Source: JBBQVS01 sp964250765
GTDB taxonomy: Bacteria; Chloroflexota; Ktedonobacteria; Ktedonobacterales; Ktedonobacteraceae
Length of the DNA stretch: 23,672 nucleotides
Assembly: GCA_964250765.1 (NCBI GenBank)
Contig: CAXUHF010000083.1
Span: forward strand, 1-23,672
Reading direction: 5' to 3'
Shown here: in pieces, positions 8,346 to 15,260 of the stretch
Position numbering within the stretch: the stretch's first letter is position 1
How the letters are laid out: every line of letters starts with the position of its first letter
Notes under the pieces: model-generated
The model's database searches: none
What the model was told of the DNA's origin: nothing
The model's input: the letters and a program-made list of their open reading frames with translations, nothing else
Made by a program: the position numbers and the translations under genes

Positions 8346-8454
8346 GGGAATACGAATACATAAACAGATGTTTATATCTATAGATACAACACAGCGAAAT
8401 CTATTGTTTGGAGTGTCATAAATGCTCCAATAGTACATATATTAGGAGGCAATC

Positions 8455-10368
8455 ATGCCAAAGGTTATTGGTATTGACCTGGGAACCACAAACTCATGTG
8501 TTGCGGTAATGGAAGGCGGAGAGCCAGTCGTTATCCCTAATGCTGAGGGAGCACGCACTACACCTTCAATTGTCGCCATCAATAAAAGCGGCGAACGTCT
8601 CGTTGGTGAGGTTGCAAAGCGTCAAGCCATCACCAATCCTGAGAACACGGTCTCTTCGATCAAACGTTTCATGGGCCGCAAGTATGAGGATATCGACGTA
8701 GACCGCGACAAGCGGCTTATGCCATACAAAGTCGTGCGTGCCAAGAATGGCGATGCGTGGGTAGAGATTCAAGGCAAGACGTATAGCCCGCCTGAAATTT
8801 CTGCTATGATTCTTCAGAAACTGAAGACAGACTCAGAGGCGTATCTCGGCGAACGCGTCACTCAGGCTGTTATCACTGTTCCCGCATACTTTAATGACGC
8901 ACAGCGTCAGGCAACAAAAGATGCCGGACAGATCGCGGGTCTGGAAGTGTTGCGTATTATCAACGAGCCAACCGCCGCTTCTCTTGCATATGGTCTTGAT
9001 AAGAAAAAAGATGAGAAGATCGCTGTCTATGACCTGGGCGGTGGTACGTTCGATATCTCAAACCTGGAACTCGGTGATGGCGTGTTCGAGGTGAAGAGTA
9101 CCAACGGTGACACACACCTCGGTGGTGATGACTTCGACCAGCGCGTTATCAACTGGCTTGCCGACGAGTTCCGTAAGGAGCAGGGTATTGACCTACGCTC
9201 AGACCGTATGGCACTTCAGCGTTTGAAGGAAGCTGCTGAGAAGGCAAAGAAAGAACTTTCTAGCTCAATGTCTACAGAGGTCAACCTGCCCTTCATTACA
9301 GCTGATGCCAGTGGTCCAAAACACTTAACCATGACGCTTTCCCGCTCGAAACTTGAGCAGTTGACCGAGGACTTGGTAGAGCGTTCACGCGGTCCTGTTG
9401 TGAAGGCTCTTTCTGATGCGAACCTGCGTCCTGGCGAAATCGATGAGGTGGTCCTGGTAGGTGGTCAGACTCGTATGCCAGCAGTGCAGAACATGGTCAA
9501 GCGCATCTTCGACCGTGAGCCAAATCGCGGCGTGAACCCTGATGAAGTAGTGGCAATCGGTGCGGCTATTCAGGCTGGTGTGCTCACAGGTGACGTGAAA
9601 GACGTGCTTCTGCTTGACGTAACTCCCCTTTCTCTCGGTATCGAGACAATGGGTGGTGTTTCAACTAAGTTGATCGAGCGCAACACAACCATTCCAACTC
9701 AGAAGAGTCAGGTGTTCTCAACCGCAAGCGACAATCAGCCGAGTGTAGAGATCAACGTTCTGCAGGGTGAGCGTGAGTTCGCAAAGGATAATCGTTCGCT
9801 TGGTACCTTCATTCTTGATGGTATTCCACCTGCACCACGTGGTGTGCCACAGGTTGAAGTCACGTTCGACATTGACGCCAATGGTATTCTCAATGTTTCG
9901 GCTCGTGACCGTGGTACTGGTCGTGAGCAGAAGATCACTATCGTCGCGTCAAGCGGCCTCAGCAAGGACCAGATTGATAAGATGGTCCGCGACGCCGAGG
10001 CACATGCGGCAGAGGATAAGAACCGCAAGGAAGAGGTCGAGGAGCGTAACCTTGCCGATAGCGCATCCTATCGCGCGGAGAAGAGCATCACCGAACTGGG
10101 TGACAAGATCACTTCTGAGCAAAAGAGCGATCTTGAGTCTAAGATTCAAGATGTTCGCTCAGCCCTTTCCACAGACGATGTGAGCCGTATCAAGTCCTCA
10201 CGCGAGGCACTTGAGCAAGCATTCTACAAGATCAGCGAGTCGATCTATCGCCAGAGTGGTGAAGGTGCCCCTGCTGGTGCTGATTTCGGCGGTGCTGACT
10301 CTGCGGATGCAGGTCAAGGTCCTTCCGCTAACGACGACACCATCGAGGGCGAATACAAGGAAATGTAG
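8455..10368 (+). CDS. dnaK: Molecular chaperone DnaK (Hsp70)
   Basis: DnaK binds exposed hydrophobic segments of unfolded proteins in an ATP-driven cycle with DnaJ and GrpE. The 637-residue protein begins with the ATPase phosphate loop IGIDLGTTNSCVAV. It has VYDLGGGTFDIS in the nucleotide-binding domain, the interdomain linker around VLLLDVTPLSLGIET (about 383-397), the beta substrate-binding domain, a helical lid, and a short acidic end, DDTIEGEYKEM. The segment around residues 80-105 that is shortened in Firmicutes DnaK is present. TTAGGAGG is an excellent ribosome binding site six bases before the ATG. Expression is probably from the hrcA promoter, although 188 bases with an inverted repeat intervene. 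Confidence 0.99.
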   Translation: MPKVIGIDLGTTNSCVAVMEGGEPVVIPNAEGARTTPSIVAINKSGERLVGEVAKRQAITNPENTVSSIKRFMGRKYEDIDVDRDKRLMPYKVVRAKNGDAWVEIQGKTYSPPEISAMILQKLKTDSEAYLGERVTQAVITVPAYFNDAQRQATKDAGQIAGLEVLRIINEPTAASLAYGLDKKKDEKIAVYDLGGGTFDISNLELGDGVFEVKSTNGDTHLGGDDFDQRVINWLADEFRKEQGIDLRSDRMALQRLKEAAEKAKKELSSSMSTEVNLPFITADASGPKHLTMTLSRSKLEQLTEDLVERSRGPVVKALSDANLRPGEIDEVVLVGGQTRMPAVQNMVKRIFDREPNRGVNPDEVVAIGAAIQAGVLTGDVKDVLLLDVTPLSLGIETMGGVSTKLIERNTTIPTQKSQVFSTASDNQPSVEINVLQGEREFAKDNRSLGTFILDGIPPAPRGVPQVEVTFDIDANGILNVSARDRGTGREQKITIVASSGLSKDQIDKMVRDAEAHAAEDKNRKEEVEERNLADSASYRAEKSITELGDKITSEQKSDLESKIQDVRSALSTDDVSRIKSSREALEQAFYKISESIYRQSGEGAPAGADFGGADSADAGQGPSANDDTIEGEYKEM

Positions 10369-10372
10369 CAAT

Positions 10373-10527
10373 ATAGAATGCGCTATGGTGGGGCCGCAGA
10401 AACACGAGCACCAAAAACCCGAGAATAAAAACAAAAAATGGGNNNNNNNNNNAAAAAATTAAATTTAAAAAATATCTTTGGCTTTTGGGTGCCCTGGCCT
10501 CGCCGGCCCCACAATAGCGCATTCTAT
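10373..10527. repeat. Large inverted repeat between dnaK and dnaJ, interrupted by an assembly gap
   Basis: The arm at 10373-10396 (starting ATAGAATGCGCTAT) and that at 10504-10527 are complementary at 23 of 24 positions. Weaker similarity continues inward (GAGCACC opposite GGGTGCC). The ten Ns at 10443-10452 fall in the loop, which suggests that assembly broke on a strong hairpin. It starts four bases after the dnaK stop and could reduce read-through to dnaJ or act as a terminator. The remaining intergenic stretch, 10528-10683, is AT-rich with no clear promoter. Confidence 0.7.
10443..10452. other. Assembly gap (10 Ns)
   Basis: Ten undetermined bases lie in the loop of an inverted repeat between dnaK and dnaJ. 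The true length of the gap is not known from the sequence. The flanks are A-rich (TAAAAACAAAAAATGGG to the left, AAAAAATTAAATTT to the right). Confidence 0.95.
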
Positions 10528-10683
10528 CTACCCTACTTGGGCTATCGCTCTTGCGTATACTCTGCTAATTGATGTAATCTTACTAAAAGATTGTTTTGCG
10601 AGATTATAAAAGGCAACGTATTCTATTGTGTAGCATAGTATTTTATATACCGTGTTGTGTGTACGAAGAAAAAAGGACTTGCG

Positions 10684-11829
10684 ATGGCGACGAATAAACG
10701 TGACTATTATGAAATATTGGGTGTTGCGCGCACCGCAACCGAGGATGAGGTAAAGAAAGCCTTTCGTCGTCTTGCTAAACAGTATCACCCCGATACAAAT
10801 AAAGAGGCTGAAGCAGAGGGCCGCTTTATCGAAATCAACGAAGCTTATGAAGTGTTGAGTGATACGCAGAAGCGTGCAGCCTATGATCGCTATGGACATG
10901 CAGGTCTGGGTAATGGAGCGGGTGCTGGTGCGGGCTTCAACGACTTTGGCAGTTTCACCAACATCAATGATCTTTTTGAAACCTTTTTCGCCGGTAGTGC
11001 GGGTAGTACACAACGTCGCTCGACCACACAACGTGGTGCAGACCTGCGTTATGATCTCACTATTACCTTTGAAGAGGCGGTGTTTGGATGTCAGAAAGAG
11101 ATCGAACTACCGCGCTGGGAGACCTGTGGTTCCTGTCGTGGTAGTGGAGCGCAACCCGGTACCTCAACCTCGCGTTGTCCTTCTTGCCAGGGAACTGGTG
11201 AAATCCGCCGTGTGCAACAGTCAATTTTTGGTCAGTTTGTGAACGTGACCATGTGCGAGCGCTGCCGAGGCGAAGGCAAGATTATCACAACTCCCTGTGA
11301 GAAGTGCCGCGGTCAAGGACGTGTTCGTAACAATCGGCGCGTAGTGGTAAATATTCCAGCAGGTGTTGATGATGGTATCAATGTTCGCGTCACAGGTGAG
11401 GGTGAGGTAAGTGCGCGCGGTGGAACACCGGGCAACCTGTATGTCATTCTTACGGTCAAGCCGCATCCATTTTTCAAGCGGCAAGGCAACGATATTACCT
11501 ATGAACTTCCTGTCAGCTTCGCGCAGGCTGCACTTGGCGATGAAGTCGAAGTTCCGACTATCGATAACAAGACGACACCACTGAAGATTCCCCCTGGAAC
11601 GCAGAGTGGTCGTTCATTCCGTCTCAAGGGTATGGGCGTACCTGTTGTACACAGCAGTGCCCGTGGCGATCAACATGTACAGGTTAAGGTAGTAACACCG
11701 ACAAACATGACGCAAGAGCAGAAGCATCTGCTCGAAGAGTTCGCACGATTGGAGCGCGAACAGACCGAGCAGAATGATAAAAACATCTTCCGTAACATCT
11801 TCGACAAAACAAAAGATGTGTTTCAATAA
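10684..11829 (+). CDS. dnaJ: Chaperone protein DnaJ (Hsp40, class A)
   Basis: DnaJ delivers substrates to DnaK and stimulates its ATPase. The 381-residue product has a J domain with HPD at 35-37. A short Gly/Phe region follows (GNGAGAGAGFNDFG). The zinc domain at 148-212 has all four CxxCxGxG repeats (CGSCRGSG, CPSCQGTG, CERCRGEG, CEKCRGQG), followed by the C-terminal substrate-binding domains. I chose ATG 10684 because AAGGA lies seven bases upstream and MATNKRDYYEILG is the normal J-domain start; an in-frame ATG at 10657 would add nine residues unlike the family. The stop codon overlaps the palindrome at 11828-11897. It is separated from dnaK by 315 bases with a gap, so co-transcription is uncertain. 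Confidence 0.98.
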   Translation: MATNKRDYYEILGVARTATEDEVKKAFRRLAKQYHPDTNKEAEAEGRFIEINEAYEVLSDTQKRAAYDRYGHAGLGNGAGAGAGFNDFGSFTNINDLFETFFAGSAGSTQRRSTTQRGADLRYDLTITFEEAVFGCQKEIELPRWETCGSCRGSGAQPGTSTSRCPSCQGTGEIRRVQQSIFGQFVNVTMCERCRGEGKIITTPCEKCRGQGRVRNNRRVVVNIPAGVDDGINVRVTGEGEVSARGGTPGNLYVILTVKPHPFFKRQGNDITYELPVSFAQAALGDEVEVPTIDNKTTPLKIPPGTQSGRSFRLKGMGVPVVHSSARGDQHVQVKVVTPTNMTQEQKHLLEEFARLEREQTEQNDKNIFRNIFDKTKDVFQ

Positions 11830-11897
11830 AGAAAAACAACAGTTATGGGGTAGGTAGCGCATATGCGCTACCTACCCCATAACTGTTGTTTTTCTTT
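11828..11897. terminator. Perfect 70-bp palindrome; bidirectional terminator between dnaJ and the endonuclease gene
   Basis: Bases 11828-11862 and 11863-11897 are exact reverse complements, 35 bases each, with no spacer (centre GCGCAT/ATGCGC). The outer arms are A-rich on one side and T-rich on the other, so each transcript forms a hairpin ending in a U-rich tract. The dnaJ stop codon (11827-11829) overlaps its left edge. The minus-strand gene stops inside it at 11843 and takes its last 17 codons from it. Confidence 0.9.
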
Positions 11898-12856
11898 GTG
11901 GAGGGGCAAAAAGTAGCGGCAACAGCCAGGTGATCGCTAGCTTGACTGCCAGAAAGACCGTCGCCATCTACGACCGCGTAACATGTTTCCAGACGCTCGG
12001 CTAATGCAGGATTGGCAAAGATGAAGTCGATACGACCCGCCGGTGCTGCCGAGGGGCAGGTAAACCCGAATGCATGAGGGTGAACACGTCGGTAACTGTC
12101 TACATAACCCGCTCGCTGTATCAGCGCTATCGTGCCACGCGGTGCGTAGAGCGAAGCCGCGAGATCAAACAAGTTGCATAATAGCGCACTCTTTGGAATA
12201 ATGCGCAGGAGTGGGTTCAGAAAGCGTAGAGGGCCAGGTACGACAAAGTTAAGATGTGGATTGCCATCGACAGCACCAATAGTACGACGTTTATAGTCCA
12301 TATACACCACGTAGCGTAGCAAAAAACTTGCCTTGAAGGGATCGCCAGGAGCCATTGAGTTAAAGTCTCCCATAATCACATGCGGCTTATCCTGTACCTG
12401 TGCCAGGATACGCAATATCTCACGTACCTCACGCACACGAATAGCATTGCCCGCCCACCCTTGACTGAACGCAGCCGCGAGGTGTGCTATGAAGACGATC
12501 AGGTGCTCTCCATTTTCCTCTTCCACGCACACCTCCAGAAGAGGACGCGTCAACACTCCTGGTCGTGCATGAATTTTTTGATAGACAATAGGAAGTTTAG
12601 TGAGAATTGCGGTCTGATAATCGTGATAATGTGTTGGTTCGCTGCCCATAACCAACTGCATTCCTAGCGCGTCGGCGATCTGCTCCACAATGAGCGGACG
12701 TTGTGCCACAAGTGGGTTAATAGCTTCTGCTATGCCTACGATGTCGGGTTGGGTTGAGCGGATTATCGTGGTAAGCTGTTGAGTACGATGTATTGTGCCA
12801 TTTCTGCGCAAGTCGTAGCCACCAGCAAGAATATTGTATGATGTGATGCGTGTCAT
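11843..12856 (-). CDS. Endonuclease/exonuclease/phosphatase family protein
   Basis: This 337-residue protein has the DNase I/exonuclease III-like metal-dependent phosphodiesterase fold. Visible catalytic motifs are SYNIL (Asn8), GIAEA (Glu44), IAHL (His125), GDFNS (Asp164, Asn166), GRIDFIF (Asp277) and SDHLAV (His309). There is no signal peptide, so it should act in the cytoplasm. Members cleave DNA, RNA, phospholipids or small phosphodiesters, and the target here cannot be inferred. The ATG at 12856 has AGAGGA about ten bases upstream. The last conserved element is at about residue 318. The final residues, 321-337, are encoded by the palindromic terminator and are probably not functional. 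It is convergent with dnaJ and divergent from the epimerase gene. Confidence 0.9.
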   Translation of the reverse strand: MTRITSYNILAGGYDLRRNGTIHRTQQLTTIIRSTQPDIVGIAEAINPLVAQRPLIVEQIADALGMQLVMGSEPTHYHDYQTAILTKLPIVYQKIHARPGVLTRPLLEVCVEEENGEHLIVFIAHLAAAFSQGWAGNAIRVREVREILRILAQVQDKPHVIMGDFNSMAPGDPFKASFLLRYVVYMDYKRRTIGAVDGNPHLNFVVPGPLRFLNPLLRIIPKSALLCNLFDLAASLYAPRGTIALIQRAGYVDSYRRVHPHAFGFTCPSAAPAGRIDFIFANPALAERLETCYAVVDGDGLSGSQASDHLAVAATFCPSTKKNNSYGVGSAYALPTP

Positions 12857-12945
12857 GGAGAATGTGTCCTCTTATATGTAGTGTCTCTCTATTACTATAT
12901 CAGACGAACCTAGATATACAAAAGGCACAGGCTATTTGGGGAGGC

Positions 12946-12951
12946 TATAAT
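12946..12951 (+). promoter_or_regulatory. Candidate -10 box of the epimerase gene
   Basis: TATAAT lies 29 bases before the start codon. No good -35 hexamer is found 16-18 bases upstream, so this is only a candidate promoter. Confidence 0.35.
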
Positions 12952-12980
12952 TGTGTACATGAACAAAAAAGGAGCAGAAT

Positions 12981-13991
12981 ATGTTTATCAACGCTCACCA
13001 GATTGACCTCAAACTCACCACGCCGTTTCGTATTTCGCGTGGTGTGCAGGAGACATCACCAAACATCGTTGTCGAAATTGTGCATCAGGACTACAAGGGT
13101 TATGGTGAGGCATCGCCAACTGAATATTATGGCGAGACGCCTGCATCGGTCCTGGCATGTATCGAACTGTTCAAAAACGATATAGGCGACGACCCATTCG
13201 CGCTTGAAGATATTATGCAGAGGCTCGATATTACCGTTGGGCTAAACCCTGCCGCGAAAGCCGCCATAGACATGGCACTGCACGATCTAATGGGCAAAAT
13301 GTTGGGCGTGCCACTCTACAAGCTCCTGGGCTTAAATGCTACAAAGACGCCCTCCACCTCATTTACCATCGGCCTTGATAGTCCAGCGCAAATGGCAAAA
13401 AAGGCGACACTGGCAAAAGAGTATCCTATTCTCAAAGTGAAGCTTGGCACAAAGCACGATATCGAAATTATCAAAGCCATTCGTGAGGTGTCGAATGCAA
13501 CGATTCGCGTCGATGCCAATTCCGCCTGGACACCAAAAGAGGCAATCAAGACAATTAATGCCCTTGCTCCATATAATATCGAGTTCATCGAACAACCTGT
13601 AGCATCACATGATCTCACGGGCTTGAAGCTGATACGCGACAATATACCCGTACCCATTCTCGCCGACGAGAGCAGCGTCACGGTTGATGATATTCCGAGG
13701 ATTGTGGGCTGTGTCGATGGTATCAACATAAAGTTGATGAAATGCGGAGGCTTGAGACACGCTTTGAAGATGATACATGTTGCAAGGGCACATAACCTCA
13801 GTATCATGCTCGGCTGTATGATCGAGAGTTCGCTTGCCATCACAGCCGCCGCGCACCTGACTCCGCTCGTGGACTACGCAGACCTCGATGGAAATTTGTT
13901 AATTGAGAACGACCCCTATGAGGGCGTCAAGGTGGAGCAAGGAAAGTTGGTATTGCCAGATGAGGCTGGGTTAGGTGTAAAAGTACGCTAA
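12981..13991 (+). CDS. Enolase-superfamily dipeptide epimerase (L-Ala-D/L-Glu epimerase-like)
   Basis: This enzyme of the muconate lactonising subgroup probably epimerises dipeptides, such as L-Ala-D-Glu released from murein. In 336 residues it shows KVK (Lys152, Lys154) as the catalytic base pair, and Mg2+ ligands Asp178 (DAN), Glu204 (EQP) and Asp229 (ADES). Lys251 (NIKLMKCGG) is the opposite base. DLD at 301-303 corresponds to the DxD motif that dipeptide epimerases use to hold the substrate amino group, which favours this over o-succinylbenzoate synthase or muconate cycloisomerase. AAGGAG precedes the ATG by seven bases. No peptidase or transporter of murein peptides is adjacent, so the exact dipeptide is open. 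Confidence 0.88.
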   Translation: MFINAHQIDLKLTTPFRISRGVQETSPNIVVEIVHQDYKGYGEASPTEYYGETPASVLACIELFKNDIGDDPFALEDIMQRLDITVGLNPAAKAAIDMALHDLMGKMLGVPLYKLLGLNATKTPSTSFTIGLDSPAQMAKKATLAKEYPILKVKLGTKHDIEIIKAIREVSNATIRVDANSAWTPKEAIKTINALAPYNIEFIEQPVASHDLTGLKLIRDNIPVPILADESSVTVDDIPRIVGCVDGINIKLMKCGGLRHALKMIHVARAHNLSIMLGCMIESSLAITAAAHLTPLVDYADLDGNLLIENDPYEGVKVEQGKLVLPDEAGLGVKVR

Positions 13992-14120
13992 CATATCTTC
14001 TTTGCGAAATGCAGGTAGTTAAGAATCCCTGCTACCTTTAGGTGACTTCATTCGTGTTTTTGAGTATATAGAGGATTGGAGGAATTAGACCTTTCATATA
14101 TTATATAAGGAGCAAAGCGT

Positions 14121-14318
14121 ATGGAAGCGCACGATGCATTCAGACTAAGAAGAGAAACTTTTGGTAAGCCATGTATGCATGAAGCCATTGAGAAAGAGTA
14201 TGAGCAGGGAGTGGAGACTGAAGAATGGGCTTGCTCTATGTGTGGCACGGAATTTGTCAGCCAGAAGGTGTGGGCAAAGATCCGGCAGAATTTACAGAAA
14301 AGTACAGTTTCGCAGTAG
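14121..14318 (+). CDS. Small putative zinc-binding protein, 65 residues
   Basis: I do not recognise a named family. The 65-residue protein has Cys18, His20, Cys38 and Cys41 in the pattern CxH...CSMCG, which looks like a single small zinc-binding site. The spacing is acidic (EAIEKEYEQGVETEEWA) and the C-terminus basic. It is a real gene by its strong ribosome binding site (AAGGAG, nine bases before the ATG) and its placement: the stop codon overlaps a perfect palindromic terminator. It follows the epimerase gene by 129 bases and is convergent with rpsU. In that gap, AGGTAG (14013-14018) and CTACCT (14032-14037) form only a weak hairpin. Confidence 0.7.
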   Translation: MEAHDAFRLRRETFGKPCMHEAIEKEYEQGVETEEWACSMCGTEFVSQKVWAKIRQNLQKSTVSQ

Positions 14319-14390
14319 CAAAAACAGAAGAAAGCAACGAGGGCAGTCCACATGTGGACTGCCCTCGTTGCTTTCTTCTGTTTTTGCTAC
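14315..14390. terminator. Perfect 76-bp palindrome; bidirectional terminator between the small zinc protein gene and rpsU
   Basis: Bases 14315-14352 and 14353-14390 are exact reverse complements, 38 bases each, meeting at TCCACA/TGTGGA with no spacer. The A-rich outer part (GCAAAAACAGAAGAAAGC) gives a U-rich end to transcripts in both directions. It overlaps the stop codon of the small gene (14316-14318) and ends three bases before the stop of rpsU. The design is the same as at 11828-11897. Confidence 0.9.
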
Positions 14391-14393
14391 GTA

Positions 14394-14585
14394 TTAGACA
14401 GGCTGGCGAGTGCGGCGCTGTTTGCGGCGCTGCGCTGCTGCCTTACGCTTGCGGCGAGCCTGTGGGCTTTCGTAGTAGGCGCGGCGGCGGGCCTCTGAGA
14501 GGATACCATCCTGCTGCACCTTACGATTGAATTTTTTGAGGGCGATCTCGAACGAATCACCAGGATTGACGCGTACTTCGCTCAT
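14394..14585 (-). CDS. rpsU: Small ribosomal subunit protein bS21
   Basis: bS21 sits on the 30S platform and helps messenger RNA base-pair with 16S rRNA at initiation. The 63-residue product has the typical N-terminus SEVRVNPGDSFEIALKKFNR and a basic tail (ARRKRKAAAQRRKQRR). Its ATG lies five bases after the stop of the zinc-ribbon gene, so the two are co-transcribed and probably translationally coupled. Only GGTAG, partly within the upstream stop, could serve as ribosome binding site. It ends at a bidirectional terminator. Length is normal. Confidence 0.96.
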   Translation of the reverse strand: MSEVRVNPGDSFEIALKKFNRKVQQDGILSEARRRAYYESPQARRKRKAAAQRRKQRRTRQPV

Positions 14586-14590
14586 GATGA

Positions 14591-14932
14591 CTACCAGCTC
14601 GATCTGCGGTCACTTGAACGACCACCTGCGGGACTCATCGTCTGGAAGCAATCGCTGCAATACACGGGCTTGTCACCACGTGGCTGGAACGGCACCTGAG
14701 CCTCGTTCCCACAGTTGGAGCAGGTTGCGGAATACATCTGGCGCGGTTCACGGGAGCCACCGCTACGACCACGGGAATCGCCAGACTGGTTTTTACGTGC
14801 GGCGCGGCAGGAAGGGCAGCGGCTCGGAGTGTTCGTTAATCCTTTTGAGGCGTAAAATTCTTGTTCGCCCGATGTAAATTCAAATTCCTGGTTGCAGTCG
14901 CGGCAAGTCAGGGTCTGATCAGTATATGCCAT
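14591..14932 (-). CDS. Double zinc-ribbon protein (probable zinc-ribbon family), upstream of rpsU
   Basis: This 113-residue cytoplasmic protein has two zinc ribbons: CRDC at 10-13 with CPSC at 39-42, and CSNC at 71-74 with CSDC at 92-95. The linker is rich in Arg, Gly and Ser (GDSRGRSGGSREPR). The first ribbon, with TLTCRDCNQEFEFTSGEQEF and SKGLTNTPSRC, matches a family known only as a probable zinc-ribbon domain. The RGG-like linker suggests nucleic acid binding. I chose the ATG at 14932 because AGGAG lies seven bases upstream and homologues start there; the frame is open to 15022. Its coupling to rpsU suggests a ribosome- or RNA-related role. This is inference. Confidence 0.88.
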   Translation of the reverse strand: MAYTDQTLTCRDCNQEFEFTSGEQEFYASKGLTNTPSRCPSCRAARKNQSGDSRGRSGGSREPRQMYSATCSNCGNEAQVPFQPRGDKPVYCSDCFQTMSPAGGRSSDRRSSW

Positions 14933-15260
14933 GTTTCTCCTAATTCTTGGACCTACTTGTAGGTGTCCTCGTAATATTCGCGTGTATCGCGCCGCTTGCA
15001 GCAGATAATCTTGTCCAAGCAACTCTATGCACTCTACAACGTTCTCCGATTATATCATACTCCCCAATAAAATGCACTAGCTTTGACAAAATACATCTCT
15101 TTTTCTTTCCACAACATCCCGATTATACTCATACAAACATTTTACAAATCCCTAAGACTCTTTTGAGAATATTGCGGTACAGTATACACAGAGCAAAGAA
15201 ATACCGTGTTTATAGTAATTCATTCTACTGTACAAATTAGCATTCATGAGGTTTAGAACA
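14933..15260. other. Divergent intergenic region and long leader of the zinc-ribbon/rpsU operon
   Basis: These 328 bases separate the zinc-ribbon operon from the HtrA gene. On the minus strand, the predicted start site near 15042 gives a leader of about 110 bases that contains a small hairpin (CCTAC/GTAGG, 14950-14961) just before the ribosome binding site. On the plus side, GTACAGTA (15177-15184) and TACTGTAC (15226-15233) are 8-bp inverted arms 41 bases apart in front of the HtrA gene. TTGACA at 15083-15088 has no matching -10 box. Confidence 0.5.
15049..15057 (-). promoter_or_regulatory. Extended -10 promoter of the zinc-ribbon/rpsU operon
   Basis: Read on the minus strand this is TGATATAAT, a perfect TATAAT hexamer with the TGn extension that can replace a -35 box. 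No good -35 is seen 17 bases upstream. It would start transcription near 15042. Confidence 0.55.

Noticed and set aside
8408..8430. TTGGAG/CTCCAA inverted repeat before dnaK as a second CIRCE
   Set aside because: The half sites do not match TTAGCACTC, the arms pair for only six bases, and it sits close to the ribosome binding site; at most a weak hairpin.
9735..10183. Long open frames overlapping dnaK on both strands
   Set aside because: They are shadows of the highly biased dnaK coding sequence.
14011..14037. Terminator after the epimerase gene
   Set aside because: The arms AGGTAG/CTACCT are only six bases with a 13-base loop and no clear U-run; too weak to call.
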